Part shown: piece after piece, positions 35,301 through 43,624 of the stretch
Layout: each line of letters opens with the position of its first letter
How positions within the stretch are numbered: the first letter of the stretch is position 1
Source of the DNA: JAEZDC01 sp036676415
GTDB lineage: Bacteria > Bacteroidota > Bacteroidia > Chitinophagales > Chitinophagaceae
Assembly: GCA_036676415.1 (NCBI GenBank)
Contig: JAKFCX010000001.1
Location: 124,001 to 188,000, forward strand
Direction: 5' to 3'
DNA length: 64,000 bases
Program-made: the position numbers and the translations under genes
Notes under the pieces: generated by a model
What the model saw: the letters and a program-made list of their open reading frames with translations, nothing else
Database searches by the model: none
What the model was told of the DNA's origin: nothing

Positions 35301-36874
35301 GCTCAACAACCACTGGTCGAGTTCGTTCTTTTGTAAATACAGGTATCGCAAAAACCGGAAACAGGGCTGTTACGCTTGATGTTTCTGAATATACAGCCTC
35401 AGGAAATACAAACTACCTGGTCGGAACTTTCAACTTAAGTAACTACAGTAACATAAACCCTTCAGAACTTGGATTGCAACTTTCATTTTCCTATAAACAT
35501 CATGGGCAAAATGCTCATGCCGATAATCGTGTCTGGGTAAGAAGAAGTGATGTTGATCAATGGATACAAGTCTTTAACCTGGATAGCCTTAATTTACGAC
35601 GTGGAGAATGGAAAGAGATTGCTATTCATCTTGCAAACACTGCTGCAGCGATTAATCCGACTTCAAGTTTCCAGGTGAGGTTTGGCCAGCATGGCAATTT
35701 AAGTATGGGTGATGACGTATCCAATAATGGCATTACAATAGATGATGTTACGCTTACTTCAAATCCCTATGATGTTGAATTGATAAGTATCGATTCCCCA
35801 TTAATTAATAGTTGTGGCTTGGGCAATGATGTTTCAATAAAGGTCAGGTACATTGATCATCGTGGAATATCCGGCTGTATTCCCGTTAAATACAGAATTA
35901 ATAATGGAGCGGTTGTTTCAGAATGCATCTTGAGTAACGGAACAGGTGTTTATACATTTAGTACAAAAGGAAACTTTTCATCCTTTGGTTCACATTTATT
36001 AGAAGTATGGAGTGATCATCCTGCAGATACATATAGAAACAACGATACTGTACGAATAATCATAAGAAATAAACCTGTCGTCACTACTTTTCCTTACAAC
36101 GAAAATTTTGAGAACAATTTTGCTACATGGCACACTGAAGGTTATAAAAGTTCGTGGGAATTAGGAACACCATCGTCATTAAAAATAAAAACTGCAGCCA
36201 GTGGAAGTAAAGCATGGAAGACTACTTTAAGAGGCCAGTACAATGAAAATGAATTGAGTTATTTATATTCTCCCTGTTTTGACATTTCAAATCTGTCGTC
36301 TCCTTTACTTAGTTTCAATATTGCATTAGATCTTGAACAATGTAATCCATTTGTGTGCGATAAGCTTTGGATGGAATATTCTCCAGATGGAAAAACATGG
36401 AGCAAACTGGGCAGTTATGGACAAGGCATCAACTGGTATAACAACAAAACAGAAAATGTTTGGGACTCTGCTAATTTTACGAACTGGCATATTGCAGGTA
36501 TTGCACTTCCGTCATCAGCTACTCCAATTCAATTTCGTTTTGTTTTACAATCCGATGCAGGTGTTACAAGAGAAGGTGTTGCAATTGATGATATACAAAT
36601 CTTCGATCGGCAAATCAGCAATGATCCAGGCTGGTTAGTATTTCCAAATCCTGTAAACGATGTTTTACAAATCGTATCCAACCATTCATTAGGAAGCAAT
36701 GTAACACTTTCGATATTTGATGCATCAGGAAGAAAACTGCTCATACAGAATTTTACTGCTACAGGATTGCTGGACAAAAACACTTTAGACCTCAACAGAT
36801 TACCGGCAGGATTGTATGCTTTGAGTATTTCAGACGGAACTAATAACAAAGTATTTAAGATCATCAAACAATAG
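32387..36874 (+). CDS. Secreted subtilisin-like (S8) protease with type IX sorting domain
   Basis: 1495 residues. Signal peptide (1-22), a long N-terminal propeptide, then an S8 catalytic domain: Asp in GIGDDADPSD (about 245), His in HGTHVAGIAAG (about 270), oxyanion Asn in NNSWGN, and the nucleophile in GTSMAAPTVSGG (about 443). A pro-domain C-terminal sandwich, a fibronectin III-like region (about 735-820) and two MAM/concanavalin-like segments follow. The last 80 residues (VFPNPVNDVLQI ... LPAGLYALSISDG ... FKIIKQ) are a type A C-terminal sorting signal, so it is exported by the type IX system and held at or released from the surface. Confidence 0.93.
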   Translation: MITSLRKIALITLMFAFVQSYAQTKLVKLKNRMFRPDQNVAVFNYQDLSIKNKDFGGNVFCIIQFNEPVTQQQKQLLSANGIELFHYIPDYTFTAVIKRVVDNEFLKKQNIISVSQLSIGDKLSKRLSGKQIPSWAIKQAHKVDVIIHFSKGITPTIAKEYFISHQYQLIEEVWSSYGFVTLRIDQQKISELASIPFVEYIEPIAPDPKTFNYAMMANTRANVLNAPVSAGGENLRGKGVTIGIGDDADPSDHVDLRDRVINRAAGIQQTHGTHVAGIAAGGGLKDPMFQGVAPLATIVGQLFNGIFLNAAAYIADYRMVVTNNSWGNITGECDLTGVYDTYSKLMDDISIQYPFLLNVFAAGNDGPFTCLGYPKQYHTIVSGHQSAKNVLSVGWSEKDQTVSAFSSIGPTADGRLKPEITSQGSGLRSTAPNDDYFTDWGTSMAAPTVSGGAALLIEKYRQMNGGADPKSGLVKALLMNGARDIENKGADYKSGYGYLHLVRSLDMLKNNRHITSSIATGASNNHNIVVPAAISQLKVMIYWHDPAAAIFAQNALVNDLDIEVITPSSSVILPWILQTDSSNATMNATRGIDRLNNSEQVTIDNPAEGNYTIRVKGAAINSGSSQEYFIVYDFVPSGVDITYPSVNEPLVPGEMIVVNWDAWGESSNNFTLEYSTDNGLNWITISNSIAANARQYEWIVPNVSTEHAKMRISRNVTSQSDVSQPFVIIAQPTVSLSSIQCEDYINIEWNAISNATDYEVMMKQGAEMISISTTTNTSYTFSGLNADSTYWVTVRPRINAKPGRGAVAISRKPGNGNCSGSISDNDLKVATIVSSVTGRQFTATEITANSLVVRIKNLDDAPVTGFSVQYSINGSAFITENVAATIPAQGTYDHSFNGINFSNPGDYYITTVVKNHIADNNSINDTLRKSVRQLANPPVSLPYTENFESAPAFEITADTIGLPSLNRWDFISSTTTGRVRSFVNTGIAKTGNRAVTLDVSEYTASGNTNYLVGTFNLSNYSNINPSELGLQLSFSYKHHGQNAHADNRVWVRRSDVDQWIQVFNLDSLNLRRGEWKEIAIHLANTAAAINPTSSFQVRFGQHGNLSMGDDVSNNGITIDDVTLTSNPYDVELISIDSPLINSCGLGNDVSIKVRYIDHRGISGCIPVKYRINNGAVVSECILSNGTGVYTFSTKGNFSSFGSHLLEVWSDHPADTYRNNDTVRIIIRNKPVVTTFPYNENFENNFATWHTEGYKSSWELGTPSSLKIKTAASGSKAWKTTLRGQYNENELSYLYSPCFDISNLSSPLLSFNIALDLEQCNPFVCDKLWMEYSPDGKTWSKLGSYGQGINWYNNKTENVWDSANFTNWHIAGIALPSSATPIQFRFVLQSDAGVTREGVAIDDIQIFDRQISNDPGWLVFPNPVNDVLQIVSNHSLGSNVTLSIFDASGRKLLIQNFTATGLLDKNTLDLNRLPAGLYALSISDGTNNKVFKIIKQ

Positions 36875-36900
36875 ATCAGAAAACGAAGACTAGTATCAAC

Positions 36901-36908
36901 TATCTTTG
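36901..36908 (+). promoter_or_regulatory. -7 promoter box for mfd
   Basis: TATCTTTG, exact TAnnTTTG, 12 bases before the ATG at 36921. Confidence 0.55.
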
Positions 36909-36920
36909 CTGCCGCAGAAT

Positions 36921-39900
36921 ATGAACCTGGGTGAGTTGTTAGATAAGTACAGAAATAACCCCCGCCTTTTCCAATTGGCGGACAGGCTTCTTTTTGCCGA
37001 TCCTCAAAAAATATTTTTAAAGAATCTCCAGGGAAGTTCAGCAGAATTTGTTGTGGCATCTATGTTCACCCATGAAAAAACACAAGGGTTGAATCATCTT
37101 GTTGTTTGTAATGATGCAGAAGATGCAGCTTATTTCCATAACACTTTAGAGAACCTTACAGAAGCACTTGACCTGTTTTACTTCCCTTCTTCTTTCAAGA
37201 ACAGGAAGAATTTCAAGTTGCTCAACAGTTCACATGTAATGCTTCGTACAGAAGCTTTAACAAAACTGTCTTCAGGTGGAAACAAAAAGATAATCGTTAC
37301 CTATCCTGAAGCATTGTTTGAAAAAGTAGTGCTGCCGAAAACGCTGAGTGGAAATATTATTCTTATCAAGACAAACGATTCTGTAAACCTTGATGGCTTG
37401 CTTGAATTATTTGTGATGTATGGTTTTGAGAGAACTGATTTTGTTTACGAGCCAGGTCAATTTGCATTAAGGGGTGGTATACTTGATATCTATTCGTTCG
37501 GCAATGAAAAACCCTATCGTGTTGAATTGTTTGGCAACGAAGTAGACAGCATCAGGATATTTGATCCGGAAACACAATTGAGTGAACGAAAACTGATGCA
37601 GGTTTCAATTATCCCAAATGTTGAAACACAATTCGACAGTGCAGATAAAGTTTCGTTACTTGAATTTCTACCTGAGAATACGATCGTGTGGCTGAAAGAT
37701 TGGGATGTGATAAAAGAACAGATCAATGTGCAGGAGGAAGACCTTGGAATGTTCCTGGAGAGATCACAAACTTTTGTTTCGAAAGATGAATCTGAAGATG
37801 ATGATGCGAAAGTTTTGAAAGAAGTAAAACTCCAGGATTTTGTTCCGGCTGCAACCATTGAACGACAGGTGCAACAAAGACATATTGTTGAATTTGGTTA
37901 CAAGCCACAACTCTCAACTTTTGAAATTGAATTTAAAACAAGACCGCAGCCTGCTTTTAATAGGCAATTTGATCTGCTCATCAAAGACCTGAAAGCACAT
38001 GAAGGCTCTGGTTTTAGCATATACATATTCGCAGAACAGGTAAAACAGTTAGAAAGGCTTAGTTCAATCTTTACCGATCTTAATACTGAGATACAATTTG
38101 TTCCCGTCGGCACTTCCATTCACGAAGGTTTTATTGATGAAGACCTGAAAGTGATTTGCTATACTGATCACCAGATCTTTCAGCGATATCATAAGTACAG
38201 GGTTAAACAGGCTTATAATAAGAATAAGGCACTTACATTAAAAACATTAAGAGAATTACAGCCGGGAGATTATGTAACACATATCGATCATGGTGTTGGA
38301 ACATATAGTGGCTTGCAAAAGATAGAGGTAAATGGCAAAGTGCAGGAAGCGGTAAGGATTATTTATAAAGACAGTGATATTCTGTACGTAAACATCAACT
38401 CCCTTCACAAAATATCAAAGTACACAGGCAAAGAAGGAAGTGTACCGAAGATCAATAAATTAGGCAGTGATGTTTGGGCAAGACTGAAAGAGAAAACAAA
38501 AGCGAAGGTTAAAGAGATCGCATTTGATCTTATTAAATTATACGCTCAACGAAAAGCACAACAAGGCTTCCCTTTTGCTCCTGACAATTACATGCAAACT
38601 GAATTGGAAGCTTCATTTATTTATGAAGACACTCCTGACCAGAGTAAAGCCACTGCCGATGTAAAGAAAGACATGGAATCACCTTCACCAATGGATCGTT
38701 TGGTTTGTGGTGATGTTGGTTTTGGCAAAACTGAGATAGCAGTTAGAGCAGCTTTCAAAGCTGTGGTGGATGGGAAGCAGGCAGCTGTACTTGTACCAAC
38801 AACCATCCTTGCTTTTCAGCATTATAAAACATTCAGTGAACGTTTGAAAGATTTCCCTGTTACAGTTGATTATGTAAACAGGTTCAAATCAGCCAAAGAG
38901 AAGAAAGAAACATATAAAAAACTGGAAGAAGGCAAAGTAGATATCATCATAGGTACACATGCATTGCTGGGTAAAGATGTAAAGTTCAAAGACATCGGCA
39001 TCATGATCATTGATGAAGAACAGAAGTTTGGAGTGGCTCATAAAGAAAAATTAAAAACACTCAGAACTACTGTTGATTGCTTGACTTTAACTGCTACGCC
39101 GATTCCTAGAACATTGCAGTTCTCATTGATGGGTGCAAGAGATCTCAGCATCATCAATACACCACCACCAAATCGTCAGCCAATACAAACTGAAGTGCAG
39201 GTATTTAATGATGATTTTATTCGTGATGCCATCTATTATGAAACAGAAAGAGGAGGACAGGTCTTCTTTATTCATAACCGTGTACAGGGCTTAAGAGAAA
39301 TGGCTGGTATCATCCAGGGATTTTGTCCAGACCTGAGTATTTCATATGCCCATGGTCAAATGGAAGGTCATGAGCTGGAAGAAAAGATCATGGATTTCAT
39401 CGATAGAAAATATGATGTATTGGTTTGTACCAACATTGTTGAAAGTGGAGTAGACATTCCAAATGTGAACACGATCATTGTAAATAATGCACATCATTTT
39501 GGATTAAGTGACCTTCACCAGTTGAGAGGAAGAGTTGGAAGAAGCAATAAAAAAGCATTCTGTTATTTGCTTGCTCCTCCGCTAAGCACTTTACCTTCTG
39601 ATTCAAGAAAAAGGTTACAGACACTGGAACAATTCAGTGACCTGGGAAGTGGTTTCCAGATTGCCATGAGAGATCTTGACATTCGTGGCGCAGGAAATTT
39701 ATTAGGTGGAGAACAAACTGGTTTCATGGCTGAGATCGGCTTTGAAATGTATCAGAAGATATTGGAAGAAGCCATCAAAGAATTAAAACGAACGTCATTT
39801 AAAGACTTGTTTAAAGAAGAGATCAGCAAACAGGATGATTTTGTTAGTGATTGTACGATAGATACAGACCTTGAAATATTATTGCCCGATAATTATGTTG

Positions 39901-40325
39901 AAAGTATTACCGAAAGATTATCGCTTTATACGAGACTGGATAACTGCGAAAAAGATGAAGAACTGCAGGCTTTCAAAAATGAAATGACCGATCGTTTTGG
40001 TCCGTTACCTCTACAGGTGGAGGATCTTTTTACAACAGTAAAATGCCGGTGGTTAGCTGTTGATCTTGGTTTTGAAAAGATGAGTCTGAAGGATGAAACA
40101 TTGAGATGCTATTTCGTAAATAAGAATGATTCGCCATATTTTGAGTCTGACACTTTCAAAAATGTGATCCAGTTTCTGCAGGTTGGAACCAATAAAGGAC
40201 GACTAAAACAAGTTGGGAAGAATTTCTTACTAGTGGTGAACGACATCAAAGGCATGGCCGACATGGAACGCTTTCTTCAACAAATGCACAGTTTTGTAGT
40301 AAAGCCTGTTCAAATTGGTGAATAA
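36921..40325 (+). CDS. mfd: Transcription-repair coupling factor
   Basis: 1134 residues from ATG 36921; a TTG 15 bases earlier lies in the promoter box and is rejected. Mfd removes RNA polymerase stalled at lesions and recruits UvrA. Order: UvrB-like N-terminal domains (LRGGILDIYSFG near 185), RNA polymerase-binding domain (PGDYVTHIDHGVGTYSGL near 450), SF2 translocase with Walker A GDVGFGKTE and the DEEQ box (MIIDEEQKFGV), the TRG relay region and the C-terminal UvrA-binding domain. uvrA is in the same window, but not in the same operon. Confidence 0.97.
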   Translation: MNLGELLDKYRNNPRLFQLADRLLFADPQKIFLKNLQGSSAEFVVASMFTHEKTQGLNHLVVCNDAEDAAYFHNTLENLTEALDLFYFPSSFKNRKNFKLLNSSHVMLRTEALTKLSSGGNKKIIVTYPEALFEKVVLPKTLSGNIILIKTNDSVNLDGLLELFVMYGFERTDFVYEPGQFALRGGILDIYSFGNEKPYRVELFGNEVDSIRIFDPETQLSERKLMQVSIIPNVETQFDSADKVSLLEFLPENTIVWLKDWDVIKEQINVQEEDLGMFLERSQTFVSKDESEDDDAKVLKEVKLQDFVPAATIERQVQQRHIVEFGYKPQLSTFEIEFKTRPQPAFNRQFDLLIKDLKAHEGSGFSIYIFAEQVKQLERLSSIFTDLNTEIQFVPVGTSIHEGFIDEDLKVICYTDHQIFQRYHKYRVKQAYNKNKALTLKTLRELQPGDYVTHIDHGVGTYSGLQKIEVNGKVQEAVRIIYKDSDILYVNINSLHKISKYTGKEGSVPKINKLGSDVWARLKEKTKAKVKEIAFDLIKLYAQRKAQQGFPFAPDNYMQTELEASFIYEDTPDQSKATADVKKDMESPSPMDRLVCGDVGFGKTEIAVRAAFKAVVDGKQAAVLVPTTILAFQHYKTFSERLKDFPVTVDYVNRFKSAKEKKETYKKLEEGKVDIIIGTHALLGKDVKFKDIGIMIIDEEQKFGVAHKEKLKTLRTTVDCLTLTATPIPRTLQFSLMGARDLSIINTPPPNRQPIQTEVQVFNDDFIRDAIYYETERGGQVFFIHNRVQGLREMAGIIQGFCPDLSISYAHGQMEGHELEEKIMDFIDRKYDVLVCTNIVESGVDIPNVNTIIVNNAHHFGLSDLHQLRGRVGRSNKKAFCYLLAPPLSTLPSDSRKRLQTLEQFSDLGSGFQIAMRDLDIRGAGNLLGGEQTGFMAEIGFEMYQKILEEAIKELKRTSFKDLFKEEISKQDDFVSDCTIDTDLEILLPDNYVESITERLSLYTRLDNCEKDEELQAFKNEMTDRFGPLPLQVEDLFTTVKCRWLAVDLGFEKMSLKDETLRCYFVNKNDSPYFESDTFKNVIQFLQVGTNKGRLKQVGKNFLLVVNDIKGMADMERFLQQMHSFVVKPVQIGE

Positions 40326-40366
40326 AATTGTTGAAGACAAGGCTCTGCCACCGTATCTGTTTTATA

Positions 40367-40407
40367 TAAAAATAGCCTGCAAGAATAATTCCTGCAGGCT
40401 ATTTTAT
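40367..40407. terminator. Bidirectional terminator after mfd
   Basis: AAAATAGCCTGCA pairs with TGCAGGCTATTTT around an 11-base loop. It serves mfd and the convergent 68-residue gene. Confidence 0.85.
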
Positions 40408-40418
40408 ATCTGGGATAA

Positions 40419-40625
40419 TTAGAATCCTTTAGTAGCAACACCATCCTGTATGGCTTGCAAGGCTTTTGTTTCGCTCATAATGGCAGCCATTTTATTACCT
40501 TTTCCGTCATGGCCGTTTGCAATATAACCGCCTCTTGCAGTTTTAGAAATTACCGCATCCTGCATTGGAACATTCTTTTCTTTTGTTTTAAGGCAGTACG
40601 CTTTGATCATTTTTTCTGTATCCAT
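40419..40625 (-). CDS. 68-residue protein resembling a zinc ribbon that lost its cysteines
   Basis: Small basic cytoplasmic protein. KAYCLKTKEKNVPMQDAV followed by RGGYIANGHDGKGNKMAAI parallels the layout of DUF5679-type short zinc ribbons (AYCxxC ... GxxCPxCG), but only the first Cys (Cys11) remains; the second is Thr and the CPxCG knuckle reads HDGKGNK. The match is by eye and uncertain. It may bind nucleic acid without metal. Own transcript, ended by the shared terminator. Confidence 0.65.
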   Translation of the reverse strand: MDTEKMIKAYCLKTKEKNVPMQDAVISKTARGGYIANGHDGKGNKMAAIMSETKALQAIQDGVATKGF

Positions 40626-40765
40626 AGTAATTAGTTTTGTTGTCTCTCAGGACGGGTTTTGTAAAATCAGGATACAAACTAAACAAATTTTTCCTGAAAA
40701 CTGGTTTTTTCAATTGGCAACGGTGATAAATAGGTGATAATGGAGATTTTATTGACCTTTAATCC

Positions 40766-41929
40766 ATGGATATCTCTTACATAATCAATGAACTTGCTGA
40801 AGATCGTGAAGATTACTTTCGAGCCATTGCACCACCGATTGTACAAACAAGCAATTTCGCTTTTAAAACAGTTGATGCATTTCGAAAAAGTTTTGAAGAT
40901 GAATATTCAACCTGGTTGTATAGTCGTGGTTTAAACCCAACAGTAGATATACTCAGAAAAAAACTGGCTGCACTGGATGGTGCTGAGGATTGTCTTGTAT
41001 TCAACAGTGGAGCTGCTGCAATTTTTGCTGCAGTATTAGCCAACGTAAAAAGCGGAGATCATATTGTTAGTGTAAGAAATCCATACACCTGGGCTCAAAG
41101 AACATTTGAAGTGATACTGCCTAGGTTTAATGTCAGTCACACTTATGTTGATGGAACGGATGTTCAAAATTTTGAATCTGCTATACAGCCCAACACCACG
41201 CTGATCTACCTGGAATCTCCCAATAGCTGGACATTTGAATTGCAGGATCTCGAAGCGATAGCATCGCTGGCAAAACAAAAAAACATCATCACCATTTGCG
41301 ACAATAGTTACTGTACTCCTCTTTACCAAAAACCAATCGAATTGGGTATTGACCTTGTATTGCAATCTGCTACAAAATATATTGGTGGACACAGTGATGT
41401 TATCGCAGGAGTTTTGAGTGGAAGCAAATCAATGATAGAAAGGATTTTTAATAGTGAGTATATGAATATCGGCAGCGGTATTCAACCTTTTAATGCCTGG
41501 CTTTTGATCAGGGGATTAAGAACATTGCCGATAAGATTGGAAAGGATCACAGCATCAACATACACGATCGTCGATTACCTGAAACAGCATACAAAAGTGG
41601 AAAAAGTATACTTCCCTTTCGATAAAGACTTTCCGCAGTATGGATTGGCAAAGAAACAAATGAAAAATGCCTGTGGACTGATTAGCCTTGTTTTGAAAGC
41701 AGGATCAGTAGAGGAAATTGAGCGATTCTGCGAAACATTAAAGCATTTTTTTATGGCGGTAAGCTGGGGTGGACATGAATCATTGATCATACCTCGATGT
41801 GCAGGTATGAAAAGAGATGCTTTTGATACATCTAACCCCGAACACCGGATGATAAGGATGTACATTGGATTGGAAGATGCTGATTACCTCATTAAAGATC
41901 TCGATGCTGCTTTTGCCACATTAAAATAA
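40766..41929 (+). CDS. PLP-dependent Cys/Met-metabolism family transsulfuration enzyme
   Basis: 387 residues, fold type I. AEDCLVFNSGAAAIFAA binds the cofactor phosphate; TICDNSYCTPLYQKP carries the pyridine-ring Asp; the Schiff-base Lys lies in QSATKYIGGHSD (about 210). The late SWGGHESLIIP matches cystathionine gamma-synthase / gamma-lyase / homocysteine-forming relatives. Which of these reactions it performs cannot be read from sequence. It is monocistronic between the 68-residue gene (divergent) and the TolC gene. Confidence 0.88.
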   Translation: MDISYIINELAEDREDYFRAIAPPIVQTSNFAFKTVDAFRKSFEDEYSTWLYSRGLNPTVDILRKKLAALDGAEDCLVFNSGAAAIFAAVLANVKSGDHIVSVRNPYTWAQRTFEVILPRFNVSHTYVDGTDVQNFESAIQPNTTLIYLESPNSWTFELQDLEAIASLAKQKNIITICDNSYCTPLYQKPIELGIDLVLQSATKYIGGHSDVIAGVLSGSKSMIERIFNSEYMNIGSGIQPFNAWLLIRGLRTLPIRLERITASTYTIVDYLKQHTKVEKVYFPFDKDFPQYGLAKKQMKNACGLISLVLKAGSVEEIERFCETLKHFFMAVSWGGHESLIIPRCAGMKRDAFDTSNPEHRMIRMYIGLEDADYLIKDLDAAFATLK

Positions 41930-41988
41930 GAGTTCACCCTTTTAAGGAAAATTTGTCATCCGAATGTCAGCCAACCGTGGCTTTACAT

Positions 41989-41996
41989 TATTTTTG
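41989..41996 (+). promoter_or_regulatory. -7 promoter box for the TolC-family gene
   Basis: TATTTTTG, exact TAnnTTTG, four bases before the ATG at 42001. Confidence 0.45.
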
Positions 41997-42000
41997 TTAT

Positions 42001-43446
42001 ATGAGGTTCTATATACTACCCCTTATCCTCCTTACCAGTATTCCTGCTATAGCACAGGATACTACCAACAGATGGACATTAAGAAAAGCTGTGGATTATG
42101 CAGTAAGAAATAACCTAACAGTTCAGCAGGCCGATATACAAAGAATGTATGCGGATGTTGATCTGCACCAGGCCAATATGGCTAAGCTGCCTACATTGAA
42201 TGGGAATTTATATGGAGGATATAGTTTCGGATTAACGGAGAACCGAACAACTGGTACACTGGCTTCCGCCAATATTTTTCAAAGCCAGGCAAATGTATCT
42301 GCCAACTATACCATCTTTAACTGGTTTGTTAGAAAAAATAATATAGAAGCAAATAAAATAGCCCTTGCAGCAACTAAAGCTGGCATTGAAAGAGCACAGA
42401 ATGATATTTCCTTAAGTGTAGCCAATACTTTTTTGCAGGCTATGCTGAATAATGAAACAGTGAGGGTCGCAGAAGTGCAATTGAGCCAGTCTCAGGAACA
42501 ATTGAGAAGAACTAATGCATTGGTAAATGCAGGAACAGTTCCTGAACTTAATTCTTTACAGTTGCAGGCACAGGTAGCAACTGACAGTGCCAACCTTATC
42601 CAGGCTCAATCAGCTTATCGCCAGGCAATCATACAAATGAAAGCTTTATTGAACCTGCCACAGGATACAGCTTTCAGCATTGTGATTCCACCAGTTGAAT
42701 TGATACCACTTGATAATCTTTCAGATCTTGAACCACGTTTTGTGTACAGCCAGGCCTTGACCAATCAACCATTGCAAAAGATCAATGAACTTCGTTTACA
42801 ACAAGCAGGTTATCTTGTAAAAGCTGCAAGAGGTGCAATGTATCCAACAGTTTTCGCACAAGGAAGTTTAAGCACTGCTTATGCAAGAATAGGATTTCCA
42901 ACGATAAATACTACAATAAGAAAAGATGTTCTTACAGATAACTATGTAATAGTAAATGGAGTAAAACAATTTCTGTATCTGGATCAAGTAGTCGAAGGCT
43001 CACCTGGAAAACTTCTATACACGCCTTTCTGGAGACAGTTAAATAACAACTTTGGTCAGAATATCGGCATTGGTATCAGCTTTAACATATTCAATCAACA
43101 CCAGGCAAGAAGCCAATGGAACAGATCTAAAATACAGGTACAGCAATACCAGATTCAACAACAACAGGATAATGCTACTTTACAGTCTGATATTTTTAAT
43201 GCTTATGAACTTTCTGTTGCTGCTTTGCAAAAATATAATGCATCTATCAAACAGGTTGATGTCAGCCAGCAGGCACTTGACCTTGCCAACAAAAGATATG
43301 AATTGGGTTTGCTGAATGTGTTGGACCTGATCATCACGCAAAACAATTTACAGCGAGCAAGAATAGAAATGGTACGTAACAGGTATGATTATGTGTTCAA
43401 AATGAAAGTGCTGGAGTTTTATAAAGGAAACGGGATAAGGTTATAA
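42001..43446 (+). CDS. TolC-family outer-membrane efflux protein
   Basis: 481 residues from ATG 42001, where a signal peptide begins (MRFYILPLILLTSIPAIAQ). A TTG 48 bases upstream gives an implausible non-signal leader. Long heptad-rich helices with Gln/Asn/Ala pairs (about 75-230 and 310-480) are the periplasmic coiled-coil tunnel; the middle holds outer-membrane strands. It forms the channel of a tripartite exporter with the HlyD-type gene 178 bases downstream. No inner-membrane pump is adjacent. Confidence 0.92.
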   Translation: MRFYILPLILLTSIPAIAQDTTNRWTLRKAVDYAVRNNLTVQQADIQRMYADVDLHQANMAKLPTLNGNLYGGYSFGLTENRTTGTLASANIFQSQANVSANYTIFNWFVRKNNIEANKIALAATKAGIERAQNDISLSVANTFLQAMLNNETVRVAEVQLSQSQEQLRRTNALVNAGTVPELNSLQLQAQVATDSANLIQAQSAYRQAIIQMKALLNLPQDTAFSIVIPPVELIPLDNLSDLEPRFVYSQALTNQPLQKINELRLQQAGYLVKAARGAMYPTVFAQGSLSTAYARIGFPTINTTIRKDVLTDNYVIVNGVKQFLYLDQVVEGSPGKLLYTPFWRQLNNNFGQNIGIGISFNIFNQHQARSQWNRSKIQVQQYQIQQQQDNATLQSDIFNAYELSVAALQKYNASIKQVDVSQQALDLANKRYELGLLNVLDLIITQNNLQRARIEMVRNRYDYVFKMKVLEFYKGNGIRL

Positions 43447-43447
43447 G

Positions 43448-43515
43448 TAAAAATTAAAAAAGTAAAAGTCAAAATGAGTAGCAGGGTTTTTTGAATTTTT
43501 ACTTTTGAATTTTGA
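43448..43515. repeat. A/T-rich long imperfect hairpin after tolC
   Basis: Left arm 43448-43474 and right arm 43487-43515 are near-complementary A/T tracts (AAAAGTAAAAGTCAAAA and TTTTGAATTTTTACTTTTGA). Probably a terminator or foldback. Confidence 0.5.
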
Positions 43516-43529
43516 TTTGCTCAATAAAG

Positions 43530-43580
43530 TTCAGAACGTACAAGTGAGTCCCGATAGTTATCGGGACAACAGACGATGGG
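43530..43580 (+). repeat. Dispersed intergenic repeat R, copy R8 (reverse, palindrome variant)
   Basis: TTCAGAACGTACAAGTGAGT, palindrome CCCGATAGTTATCGGG, then ACAACAGACGATGGG. The left flank TCAGAAC is shared with R4. Confidence 0.7.
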
Positions 43581-43624
43581 TAAAGATTTGAAAGCCGACT
43601 AAAACATACTCTTAAAGAATTTAT

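Noticed and set aside
36529..37059. 176-codon minus-strand frame
   Set aside because: Antisense across the end of the S8 protease gene and the start of mfd, both well supported.
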